This document shows positions 1-9,393 of a stretch of 64,000 nucleotides of DNA, one piece after another. The notes below the pieces were generated by a model. The model worked only from the letters and a program-made list of their open reading frames with translations, was not told where the DNA came from and searched no databases. How positions within the stretch are numbered: position 1 is the first letter of the stretch; the number at the start of each line of letters is the position of its first letter. The translations under genes were made by a program, and so were the position numbers. Source of the DNA: Icerya purchasi (Eukaryota > Arthropoda > Insecta > Hemiptera > Monophlebidae); NCBI GenBank assembly GCA_039619475.1, contig CM077116.1, positions 456,071,576-456,135,575 on the forward strand. The letters run 5' to 3'.

Positions 1-2
1 CA

Positions 3-308
3 CTTCTTCCATACGTGCATAACAGCCAGTACGTGCCACCGTTCCTGCAAGTTGATCCTAATATGCCGATTCTTCTATGCGGTGACTTCAACCAAAACGT
101 GAAGTCTGATGACAAGTTTCTCAAATTCATTAAAGATACGTTTAATCTTGATTGTGTATCAGATATGTCTAAGTCTACTACGTTAAAAGGAACAACCATT
201 GACTTGACATTTTCTAGGCACATTACAGCAGAAACACTTCCTTTCATTTCATATTTCTCCTATCATCGCCCTATCCTCAACAAAATCACTCAGATAGGAA
301 CAAGTTAA
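3..308 (+). CDS. C-terminal part of an endonuclease/exonuclease/phosphatase (EEP) domain, cut by the window edge
   Basis: The frame is open from the first bases of the window to a TAA at 306-308. It shows a GDFN motif (about residue 23 from the first in-frame GTG), a TTIDLTFSR block and a terminal SYHRPI block. This GDFN...D-x-T...S-x-HRPI order is the C-terminal half of EEP-fold endonucleases. EEP domains occur in LINEs and fused to the helicase of Helentron-type Helitrons. No reverse transcriptase follows and the protein ends just after the HRPI block, so the Helentron-type form is my preferred guess. The catalytic first half lies outside the window. The family is fairly sure; the parent element is inference. 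Confidence 0.55.
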   Translation, partial: LLPYVHNSQYVPPFLQVDPNMPILLCGDFNQNVKSDDKFLKFIKDTFNLDCVSDMSKSTTLKGTTIDLTFSRHITAETLPFISYFSYHRPILNKITQIGTS

Positions 309-435
309 GTTGTAGTAAACGCTGTTTCATTGTACGCAAATGTATTGCAAGTTATTGTATGTATATTTGTATATAAATACGTATGTATGTGTAAAGGTAA
401 AAATAAAATTTTGTTAATATGAAATTCAGTGCGAG

Positions 436-497
436 ATTCTTTGTATAAATTAATGTTTTAAATATAATTCTTTGTATAAATAAATGTTTTAAATTGT
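436..497. repeat. 31-bp tandem repeat, two copies
   Basis: Two adjacent units, each starting ATTCTTTGTATAAAT and ending near ATGTTTTAAAT, lie in the AT-rich stretch that follows the endonuclease ORF. The remainder of 309-602 shows no coding signal. It may be the 3' non-coding tail of the upstream element. Confidence 0.6.
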
Positions 498-602
498 TAC
501 TATTATTTCATCCTTCTTCCTACTATACGAATGAATATTCACATTAAAATTATTTTACCACTCAAAGTCGTTGTCACATAAAACTTTCGCCCGTATACCG
601 AC

Positions 603-1898
603 TTTACAGGCAACCAATTTTTTTTAACAAACAGAACGTTCCATGTTAAGATTGGTTCGTCAACATCGAGCACCATTCAAACTGAGAATGGCTTACCACA
701 AGGATCTGCCCTTAGTGCAACCTTGTTTATTTTTTATATCAATGATATAAATGATTGTATTGCTCCGCCTGTAAACGCCCGGCTCTACTTTGACGACTTA
801 AACATTTCCCTGTCTTCCAGTTTTCCAGCAAATGCTCAAAAAATCCTACAAAAAACTATTTCAAAACTACAATCCTGGTGTAACAATAATGGTCTTGTGT
901 TTTCTCCATCTAAGTCTATCTGTGTTGATTTCTATAGGGGACGTCAAAACTCTTCCAGCATCCGCCTCAATCTAGAAAATTCCTCACTTCATTTCCACCC
1001 TACTGCTACTTTCCTTGGACTACTGTTCGATCAAAAGCTAACTTGGCGATCCCACATATCCAATCTTAAAGTTAAATGTCATAAATTCCTATCTATTCTT
1101 AAATATGTATCAAACACAAAGTATAATGTACCTCCGAAAACTCTCCTCTCCATATACAAATCCTTAGTCATTTCCAGAATAAACTACGGGTCCCAGGCGT
1201 ATGCGTCAGCCAGTCCCTCTTTACTTAAATCCCTTGATTCAATACACCACACGGCGCTCCGAACGATACTTGGCGCACATAGAACTTCACCGTCTGTAAG
1301 TTTGTGTGCCTTGTTAGGCACTCCCCCACTAAAGTATTTCCGAACCTATTATTACCACCGTGAGACCCTCGCTCTTTTCTCTAGTAAACGTGCCTGTCCT
1401 ATCGACACAAATGACCTCCCCAACACCCCAAAGTTCCCTAATGACCCTCTCCCAGAAATCATGGCTCTCCTATCGCAACACAACGTGAGCGTAATCCCTT
1501 TCCCTAACCTAGCTCCTAACATCATGATTCCGCCGTGGGCCCCTTTAAACATTGATGTTAACTTTTCCCTGACGAAGTATAATAAACCCCTGCATCCGAA
1601 TATCGTTCAGTTGACAACAGCAACAATGCAAAAATACCCCGACCACCTCCTTTTCTACACGGATGCTGCCAAGGCTACCCCAGAGACTACTTCATCCCCA
1701 ACCGCCTGTTCCTTTGAAGTCTGCGACGTGATTCGAAGCATTCGACTGAATGACAATTGCTCGGTACTGGATGCTGAAATATACGCAGTATTTTTCTGTT
1801 TGGAATATTTTCTTTCTACAGAGCCTACATCACAGAAAACCCTGCTGGTATCTGATTCATCCGCAGCTTTATTGACAATTTCTAATCCCCTCACCAAA
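603..1898 (+). pseudogene. I-type LINE ORF2 fragment: RT thumb/palm plus first part of RNase H
   Basis: The frame is open from 603 with no ATG. It reads through a LPQGSALSATLF block (RT motif B), then LYFDD in place of the usual YADD at the active site (FDD keeps both aspartates), then TFLGLLFDQKLTW (thumb). From about 1640 it is RNase H: FYTDAA (first Asp), LDAEIYAVF (Glu) and LLVSDSSAALL (second Asp). The element is broken at 1898 by the R1-like insertion, and the missing part resumes at 5691. RNase H downstream of RT is typical of the I clade and its relatives. The 5' half of ORF2 is absent, so this copy cannot be active. Confidence 0.8.
1884..1898. repeat. Left target-site duplication of the nested R1-like LINE
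   Basis: AATCCCCTCACCAAA occurs here and again at 5691-5705, directly after a poly(A) tail. The first two A residues could belong to the tail, so the certain duplication is 13-15 bp. The sequence is part of the RNase H codons of element 1. Confidence 0.9.
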
Positions 1899-2240
1899 GC
1901 GATTGTTCAGGTATCACCGGATGTATACAATTATCTAATTAAAGATGGATTTGTTCCTGTAGAATGGCGCTTATGTCGGGTCTACAAACATATTGATATT
2001 ACCCAATGTTATTCATGTGGAGGCTTCGGGCATAGAGCTCGGCATTGCAAACTGGATAATGAAGAAAGAGGTAAAATTAAGGAAATCATTGATCGTGGAC
2101 ATTGTCCAAACTGTCACTTTTCAAATGTAGAAAGAAAAACGAACTTCAGTCTGGACCATAAGTATTACCAGCTTTACAAATGCGAAACTGCGAAAAGAAT
2201 TCATTCAATTTTAGATAACAACACTTGTTATGGAGAATAA
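1899..2240 (+). pseudogene. R1-like ORF1 (Gag-like) C-terminal fragment with zinc knuckles
   Basis: The fragment encodes the nucleic-acid-binding end of a LINE ORF1 protein. CYSCGGFGHRARHC is a C-x2-C-x4-H-x4-C knuckle, followed by a second Cys/His cluster beginning CPNC and ending near HKYYQLYKC. The preceding WRLCRVYKHIDI is the usual lead-in of R1-type Gag. ORF1 stops at 2238-2240 and its end overlaps the ORF2 ATG (2230) by 11 nt, a common arrangement in this clade. Its N-terminus is missing. By chance its frame is fused in-frame to the RNase H of element 1, giving a 505-codon chimeric ORF from about 723 to 2240. Confidence 0.82.
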
Positions 2241-5220
2241 TAATTTCGATTTCCTCTCTGTAATGCAATTAAACCTACATCATTCACGTGCTGGTAATAA
2301 TTTGCTACACTTCGATTTATTGAAGGATAACAAAGATATTGTGTGTATCTCAGAACCGTATCTTATTCAAAAGGTAATCCCAGATATTACCAATGTTTAT
2401 ACTCAAACTACAAAGCAGTTCGTGTCAATTTTAGTTAACTCAGCATTACCATTTAAAGAGGTAGAATTCTTCGAACGTTGTGAATATATCGTGGCAGTTC
2501 AATTGGAAGAAATTTTTATTATCTCCTGTTACTTTCCGCCTTCACAAGATCTAACTAACTTCTTAGATTTGTTATCGCAATTTATTACTTTCCACCAGAA
2601 GAAATCGATTATCTTATGCGGTGACTTTAATGTCCGAAATAAGATCTGGGACAGTCGGGCTTTTCACTCGAGAAGATCTAACATTTTTGAACAATTTATT
2701 CTTAGTAATAATCTTTTTGTCGCCAATGAACGAGATGAAATTACTTTTTCTAACGCCAATGGTTTCAGCGTTATTGACTTGACTTTGATCCACGGTCGAC
2801 CTAACGTAATCAGTGACTGGAAGGTAGATAATAAAGCAATTTATTCAGACCACAGTCCGATTCAGTTTAAATTATCAGTAAAAATGAATATTATTAATAG
2901 CTTAACGCATCGCATTATAAATTATAAGAAATTTAATAAAATCGTTGTAGAACATTCGCACTTAAACTACGATTTTAAAACTGCTAATGATTCCCACCAA
3001 CTGAAAATAATGTTAGAAAATTTCCGTAACACACTTCATGATACTATTAGTAGCAGCACTGAAACGATTCAATTAAATAGGAATTCGTGGTGGAATATTA
3101 ATTTAGAGATTTTAGGAATAATTCTAAGGAAATTGCGCAAACGGGTTCAACGCTCACACAAGCGGGGAGCTAATGATCACAATGCGCGCCTGGTTATGAA
3201 TTTGGTACGAAAAATTTTTAATAAAGAAATGCGAAACGCGAAAACCAAAAATTGGAATAAATTTTGTTTCGATTCGAAACTATGGGGCCTTCCTTACAAG
3301 ACTATTTTCAAAAATAAACGCCAGTTACAGATTCCTTCGTATTTTTTAGACCAGAATAATCAAAAAATTTTCGATAAGGATTCAAAGATAAAGGCCCTTC
3401 TTGATCATTTTTATCAAGTAAACTCAAACACAAATGGGGATGAAACCTTCCCATACAAGTTGCAAGAATTTCAGAGATTTAACCTTAGCGGCTTCGATTT
3501 TAACAGCGAACTATTTATTTCCAAAGCGGAAATTAAGGATATTCTTCGCCGGACTAAAAATAAAGCTCCTGGCTTAGACCAGCTGACGAATAAATGTTTG
3601 AAGATCTTGAATTTCCACTATCCTAATTTACTTCAGAGCTTATTCATCGCTCTGTTGAGGTTCGGAGTCTTCCCGGAAGCCTGGCGAGCAGGAAGGACAG
3701 TTTTTGTGCTAAAACCCGGACGTAGTCCTAGTCTTCCATCTTCGTACAGACCGATTGTCTTGTTAAGCGCTTTAGCCAAGATGTTTGAATATGTTTTGTT
3801 GAATCGTATACTGCCGGTTTTATCTCACGATGATCGGCAATTTGGATTTACTAAGTCCCGTTCCACGGCAACGCTTTTTGGCAAATTATCTAAGCAGATT
3901 GAGCGTGCGTTAAGTAAAAAGACTGCGATCGGCCTGCTGACGTTGGATATTAAAGGCGCCTTTGATAACTGTTCGTGGCCAGTTTTATTCCACAAAATTA
4001 GAGCACTCAGGCTCGATTACAGAATAATCTCAATTTTAAGACAATACTTAGATTCCAGAACTATTAAATTTATTTACGAACATCAAACATATTTTCGAAA
4101 TGTTACTCGCGGATGCCCGCAAGGATCGATTTTGGGCCCGGTTTTTTGGAATTTGTATATTTCAGACTTATCGTTGATGGAGTTCCCGTCGGCAGTAACC
4201 AGATATTTCTATGCAGATGATCTAGCATTCGCGGTCACTTCTAACCATCGTCCCTCCATTTGTAAATACTTCAAGATTACAATCAACAATATTTTAACCT
4301 ATATGGAAAAACATCTTCTACAGTTGGACGAAAACAAGACTAATTTATTAATCATGCACAGGAAACGAAAAAGGGACTACTACAATTCGCTACATCTCTC
4401 TATACCGAATTTTAAAATTAATATCGTCGAATCACTGAAATATCTTGGTATTACATTAGACTGTCGCTACAGTTTTAATCAACATTTCAAAAATTTGTCC
4501 AGTAAAGCTACAACGGTTCTAAATAAATTGCACTCCGTGTCTGGACGCACGTATGGGATGAGCACTAAACACCGTTTAATAATTTATAATATGCTAGTTG
4601 TTCCATTATTCACGTACTGCGTATTTATGTTTGAAGAGGCTTTAAAGCGTAAAAGCATTCAGGAAGTACTAGTTAAATCCCAAAGGAAATTTCTTTTGTT
4701 TATTCTCCGCGCGCATAGAACTACTTCCGGTGATGCGTTGCGAACAATAGCAGGACAATTGCCACTGCATTCCGTATTGCAGCATAAAATCTTGTATTTC
4801 AAAGGGTTAAATAATCTCAATTTGGAGTTGGATCTAAACAATAGATTTATTGAAATGCAAAATAGCTGGAACAATAGCTCAACTGGAAGATTAACATTTA
4901 GTTTCGTCCCCGAGGTTAAAACCAATCCAATCAAAATTAATAATATTAATACGTATGTGACGCAATTTCTTACTGGACACGGTAGATTTCAAAGTTATCT
5001 GCACCGTTTCCATCTAGCAGACACCAATTTGTGTTCCTGTGGAGATGCTCCTGAAACTGTCACCCATATCGTTAATGAGTGCGCCAAATAGAAATTCTTG
5101 TTTAAAGACGTAAATTGTTTTCCATTAAACAACGATAATTTATCAAAATTCCTGCACGCGGCGAATTTTATCATGGCTTCCAAATATTCGGATGTTGAAG
5201 ATTTTTCATTTAATGTATAA
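2230..5220 (+). pseudogene. R1-like LINE ORF2 (endonuclease-reverse transcriptase), nearly intact, one internal amber
   Basis: The ATG at 2230 opens a 953-codon frame to a TAG at 5089-5091; the same frame then continues 42 more codons to TAA at 5218-5220. EEP endonuclease: QLNLHHSRAG, ISEPY, LCGDFNVRN, SVIDLTLI and SDHSPI (residues 13-220). RT: KAPGLDQLTN, SYRPIVLLSALAKMFE, LLTLDIKGAFD (motif A), GCPQGSILGPVFWN (motif B) and YFYADDLAF (catalytic YADD). The C-terminus has a CSCGDAPETVTHIVNEC zinc motif typical of the R1 clade. No RNase H is present. In established LINE biology this protein nicks the target and primes reverse transcription. The amber falls just after the Cys/His motif, so the C-terminal tail is lost unless the stop is read through. 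All visible catalytic residues remain. Confidence 0.9.
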
Positions 5221-5395
5221 TTTTATTTTAATTTTTATATTGGTTAATTTTTGTCTCTTTCATTTTCTTTTTATTGTTTCCAATCCATGAGGTGTTAATT
5301 CAACTGAGATACTCATGGCTATGTTTCAATTACTATGTATTTATGTTATTATTCACCAAATAAATAAATAAATAAAAAAAAAAAAAAAAAAAAAA

Positions 5396-5664
5396 CATAT
5401 TTAGAAATGAGGAACCGGAAAAGGCAATGATTTCGCTTCATGCGCATTAAAGAACATATTAATGAATAAATAGATACAATGAAAAATATTTTAAAATTGT
5501 AACTTTGTCAAGCACAAAATGAAATCTGATTTAATGAGTTTATTCGTTGTTTTTAAAATAAAAACAACATAATTTTACTGCGCATAACTATTAAATTGAG
5601 TTTTATTAATTTAATTAATTTGTAAATATAAATTATTAATAAATTTAAATAATTAATGCTACGC
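5396..5664 (+). other. Extra segment between two poly(A) tracts of element 2: candidate 3' transduction
   Basis: The segment lies between an A-run at 5374-5395 and a second A-run at 5665-5692, and both are inside the same target-site duplication. It is AT-rich, has no convincing ORF, and I do not see it elsewhere in the window. Reading through a weak first poly(A) site into flanking DNA would create exactly this layout. A normal internal A-rich 3' UTR is the alternative. Confidence 0.55.
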
Positions 5665-5690
<26 letters not shown>

Positions 5691-5696
<6 letters not shown>

Positions 5697-6290
5697 CTCA
5701 CCAAACATCCTGTAGCAATTCGAACCCAGCAGGTATTATACGAACTTATTAAGAGACAGTGCTCCGTATCCTTTCTGTAGGCGCCCAGCCATGCAGGGAT
5801 TCCTGGAAATGAACGCGTCGATACATCCGCCCGAGCAGAAATATATTGCCCCTCGCCTAGTAACAGCCCATCTCCACCTTATCTCTCGAACATAATCTTT
5901 AATAATCTCACGTCCTTATGGAAAACCCATTGATCCTCGTGTCAGACTTTCTCGAGGTTAATTAAACCCTCAACCGAACCATGGTCGCCGGAAAAAAGCA
6001 TTTCCCGCAGAGATTTCTGTGCACTTAGCCGCTTGCGCACAGGCCATACGGCCATGTCGCATAATTTTATTTTGCAAAGAACCCCCTCTCCTATGAATTG
6101 TCCTTTCTGTGGCCAAGATGTTGCTCCCTCAACTCCTCATATACTATGCGACTGTCCAGCATTATCACCTCACCGGCCCCCTTCAATTAATAACAAAACA
6201 GTCACCAACATTCTTGAGAATTCCCTCGATGCAATTTTATCCATAACACAATTTATCAGAACTAGCGGAATAATCAGATATCTATAAAAA
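5691..6290 (+). pseudogene. Element 1 ORF2, resumed: end of RNase H and Cys-rich C-terminus
   Basis: The frame resumes with NPLTKHPVAIRTQQ immediately after the poly(A) of element 2. It includes APSHAGIPGNERVD, the last RNase H block with its catalytic His; the expected Trp codon just before it is a TAG stop. Further along, a second stop falls near 5930. The C-terminal CPFCGQDVAPSTPHILCDC is the Cys/His motif common at the end of I/R1/Jockey-type ORF2 proteins. The frame ends with TAA near 6287 and is followed by about 65 bp of 3' UTR and the poly(A) run. Confidence 0.78.
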
Positions 6291-6351
6291 CAAACTGCGC
6301 ATCTTCGTACTAGCCACAGCAGTTAAACACGGTACAGGATGTTGCTTTCAC

Positions 6352-6380
<29 letters not shown>

Positions 6381-6382
<2 letters not shown>

Positions 6383-7044
6383 ATATCCAGAATTTTATAT
6401 GGAATTCAAATATATTATGTGTGGCCCAGAAAACGGAAATAAATAAAATAAGCAAAATACAGAAAAGGTGTTTGAAACTTATACTCCCCTACTGAAAGCA
6501 AAACGATTCTGAATCAACTTGGTGGAAAAAATACAACGAAATGTCCCCCAAGATGTACTATTTCTATTATAGATTACTAGAATTTAATGTCAATAATACA
6601 AAATTACCATCTAGGCAAAAAGCTCGATTAACAAGAAACCAAAATAATATATATTACATCTACCCCCGGGGCGTAAATCTACGAATTGACAATACTGATG
6701 ATTTAGTTCTAATTAAACTAATTACTAAAATACCCCATCATATACTAAACGAAAAAAAAATTGGTGTTGGTGAAAGGGGAAGTAAGGAAATGGCTGAAAG
6801 AATGGTGTAAAGAGTAAAACCCAAGTTACGAATTATTTCTTCTCTTCTTTTCTTTTCGTTTCTTTGCTTTTCTTCGTATCTGAAGATATTTTGCTACCCT
6901 CATGTATCGGTATGTAGATGAGTACTTGTGGTGTGTGTATGTATTTGTATGTGTGTACTATGTCATAAGTTATATAAACTTAGTTGACTATAATTATGAT
7001 GTATAGGATAAGCTAGAATAATTGTAATTTGGTATCTTAAATAA
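6381..7044 (+). pseudogene. 3' end of a CR1/Jockey-superfamily LINE (ORF2 C-terminus and 3' UTR)
   Basis: Broken frames read SRILYG, then ISKIQKRCLKLI-like and RQKARLTRNQ blocks, and a Lys/Trp-rich end (a one-base shift near 6770 gives EVRKWLKEWC before a stop at 6808). Such short blocks after the thumb are usual at the ends of CR1/Daphne-like ORF2 proteins. The 3' part is non-coding and contains TATGT-rich sequence and AATAAAC near 7038. It runs directly into the hAT fragment. Clade assignment is tentative because no RT core is left. Confidence 0.45.
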
Positions 7045-8199
7045 ACGGTAATAAAGAAGTATTGTACTAATCAGATAATTCCTGAAGAATCCACAATTCG
7101 AAAAAACTACCTGTCACATATTTACGATGAAGTACTAAGTGAAATACGCGCCGATCTTTCGAACAATCTAATATGGATATCAGCTGATGAAACGACAGAT
7201 CCATGTGGACGATATATAGCGAATCTGATTGTTGGAAAGTTATCCAAAGAGCCCTCTACTCCCCATTTGGTTGCCTGCAAGATCCTAGAAAAAACAAACC
7301 ATTCAACTATCGCCCGGTTCATAAACGATTCTATCAAATTACTATTTCCTGATTCTTCTATGGACGAGAAAATATGCGTTTTTGTTTCTGACGGTGCGCC
7401 TTATATGGTGAAAGCTGGTCAAGCTCTGAAAGTATTCTACCCAAAATTGCTTCACATCACCTGTCTAGCCCACGGATTACATCGAGTTGCAGAAGAGATC
7501 AGAAAAGAGTTCGGGATTGTCAATAAATTGATTTCTTCTACAAAAAAAGTGTTTTTAAAAGCACCATCGCGAGTACAAGCGTATAAGGAGCGACTGCCAA
7601 ACCTAGCGTTACCCCCAGAACCAATATTAACGCGGTGGGGAACTTGGTTGAAAGCTGTATTGTTTTATGCTGAGAATTTAGAGGCTATAAAACAAGTAGT
7701 TGGTCAATTTGACAGTTCAGAAGCCATTGCAATTAATTCAAGCCAGCTGGCATTTGAGGATCCTTCAATCAAACAAAATATTGCTCTTATTGCAACACAT
7801 TTCAGCAATATACCCGATGCCATTGAGAGACTAGAAACTAAAAACCTTCCTCTGTGCAATTCCTTGGAAATATTGAAAAAAATGATTGAACAGAGTAACG
7901 CACTTCCGAGTTCACTATCGGAAAAGGTCCGTGGTAAATTAAATGCTGTTCTATATAAAAACCCGGGTCTTGAAGGAATAAAGAAAGTTGACGCATTTAT
8001 TAACGGCACCGGGCAAACTCTACCTGAAGAGGTTTCTGTAGAAATGGCGCCGAATTTCAATTTCTGTCCGGTAACGTCAGCTGACGTTGAAAGGTCATTT
8101 TCAGCCTACAAATTAATATTAAGTGACAAACGTCACAAGTTTGCTGCAGAAAACCTTGAAAAGTATGTTATTGTTTATTGTCACAAGAATTACAATTGA
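7045..8199 (+). pseudogene. hAT-superfamily transposase, N-terminus missing
   Basis: An uninterrupted frame runs from a TAA at 7042-7044 to the stop at 8197-8199 (about 384 codons), but the first part is fused to LINE sequence and has no proper start. The core shows [10 protein letters not shown] (first catalytic Asp), [12 protein letters not shown] (second Asp), a CLAHGLHRV block, a TRWGTW block (conserved Trp), and the C-terminal dimerisation segment with [12 protein letters not shown], whose Glu completes the DDE triad. No BED zinc finger remains. This is the RNase H-like fold of hAT transposases, which cut DNA at 8-bp target sites. The coding part is unusually intact for this window, so the truncation is recent or the copy was donated without its 5' end. 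Confidence 0.82.
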
Positions 8200-8268
8200 T
8201 ATTAATATATGTATATAAATATATTGTGAAAATAAACGTAAATTCTAATAATAAATGGTATTTCGATT

Positions 8269-8346
8269 GTGCATATTTTGTGCATATTTCGCTTTTTTTT
8301 AGTGCATATTTGCATGCATATTTTGACATTTTGATAGTGCATATAA
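8269..8346. repeat. GTGCATAT subterminal repeats downstream of the hAT ORF
   Basis: GTGCATATTT occurs several times in under 80 bp just after the transposase stop, ending near 8346. Clusters of short motifs next to the transposase are typical subterminal binding sites of hAT elements. The terminal inverted repeat itself was not identified. Confidence 0.5.
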
Positions 8347-8358
8347 TCCGATGTCTAA

Positions 8359-8735
8359 TAATAACGTAGAATTAACTAAGGCTAGACGTACTGCCCGACT
8401 AAAGCGACGTAATTTTGCCAAAAATTACGCGTGTGATAAGCATGATGTGTCGTTGCGACTGGTCGGGCAGTACCGACAGCTGATCGACTACCTGGGTTTT
8501 CGCGAGTCTTTCGTTCGTTCGTCAATTAGTAGTATCCGTTTTGCTCTAAAAAAGAGGAGTTACCGTTGTCGAAGCGTGTGCATGATCGGCGCACTCGCGT
8601 GAACTTTTAATTAGATTTATTTTGCCGGAAGAATTTTTATACGTATATTTATTAATTGTTGTTTGTCGTGGATTACTCGTGTATATTATTTTTATGTTCG
8701 ATAGTATAATAAAAGTTACAAACTAGTCACCGAGA
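8359..8735 (+). repeat. Dispersed repeat, copy 1, with nested palindrome
   Basis: About 200 bp from TAATAACGTAGAATT are nearly identical to 42617-42820; similarity fades but continues to CTAGTCACCGA near 8735. Inside are arms TACTGCCCGAC (8389-8399) and GTCGGGCAGTA (8462-8472), plus an inner palindrome CGTAATTTTGCC...ATTACG (8408-8429). A short Arg/Lys-rich reading frame crosses the repeat, but its length differs between copies, so I do not call it a gene. LTR or snRNA-like origin is possible. Confidence 0.7.
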
Positions 8736-8944
8736 AGTTAAGTGTTTCAATGTCACTAGAATACATATAAGTATGTGCTATTTGATTAACTATCATATTT
8801 TATTTGTGAATACGCGAGACCCTGAGCAAATTAGATAATCGGAATGGACACGGCGGTCCGAGCCACCGTGAGATAGCTTGATAATAGCTCAAAGGCTTCT
8901 TACTCTTGAGATATAAAGAGTGAGCACACGATACTACTCATAAT

Positions 8945-9090
8945 CATTTAATGAACATAAGAACTATAAATAAGTTCTTCGTGACAAAAGCAAATAACGC
9001 AACAAATAATTACATAACTAGCCCCAGGGAAGCAAATACACTTATAAAAAGCTTAAAACACAAAAATTCTGTAGGACACGATAAAATTAG
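8945..9090 (+). pseudogene. Jockey-type LINE ORF2, left fragment before the hAT insertion
   Basis: The fragment reads ITSPREANTLIKSLKHKN and SVGHDKIS, the segment that leads into the RT fingers (normally PG-D-I). It stops at the hAT duplication AAAATTAG (9083-9090). The frame resumes in phase at 25213 with KISIEIIKNLPTKAK, which proves the two parts were one element. Everything 5' of this point, including the endonuclease, is missing. Confidence 0.8.
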
Positions 9091-9215
9091 TAGTGTCCGA
9101 CCGAACTTTCGGTTTCGGTTTCGGTTTCGGCCTAGTTTCGGCCAAAAAATGGGTTTCGGCTTAATTTCGGTTTCGGCTGCCATCCAGCCGAAACTACGGC
9201 CGAAACCGAAACTAA
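9083..9215 (+). repeat. hAT left end: 8-bp duplication, TIR and GGTTTCGG array
   Basis: AAAATTAG is followed by the TIR and then by about eight GGTTTC/GTTTCGG motifs in both orientations (9108-9215). Their density near both element ends fits transposase binding sites. Confidence 0.85.
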
Positions 9216-9393
9216 ACTTGAGAGGTTTCACGCTGCGATCCAACATATTTCATATATTCAGCTGTAAGCGAAGAAGTGTCATTTTGCTGCGTTTGCGCTC
9301 ATTATCGTGTCATAACTTGTTTCGTTTATGTTTGCATCACAAGCTTGCGTTGGTAGCTTTTTTTTGTTTGTTGTGAAATTGCGAGTAATTATA

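Larger units (their letters stand above)
1899..5690 (+). mobile_element. R1-clade-like LINE (element 2) inserted in element 1
   Basis: A 3.8-kb insertion bounded by a 13-15 bp duplication. It holds the C-terminal part of a zinc-knuckle ORF1, an ORF2 with EEP endonuclease and RT but no RNase H, a 3' region with an A-run at 5374-5395, a further 270 bp, and a terminal A-run to about 5690-5692. R1-clade LINEs often prefer specific genomic targets; here the target is another LINE. The element is 5'-truncated within ORF1. Confidence 0.88.
603..6380 (+). mobile_element. 5'-truncated I-type LINE (element 1), interrupted by a nested R1-like LINE
   Basis: Coding similarity to a reverse transcriptase palm begins around 603, so the element lacks its ORF1, endonuclease and fingers. 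It carries RT, RNase H and a Cys-rich C-terminus, and ends in a poly(A) run at 6352-6380. Bases 1899-5690 are a foreign insertion (see the 15-bp duplication). Removing that insertion in thought makes the RNase H reading continue from SNPLTK into HPVAIRT. The exact 5' junction is uncertain (about 570-603), and I found no target duplication for element 1 itself. Confidence 0.8.
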
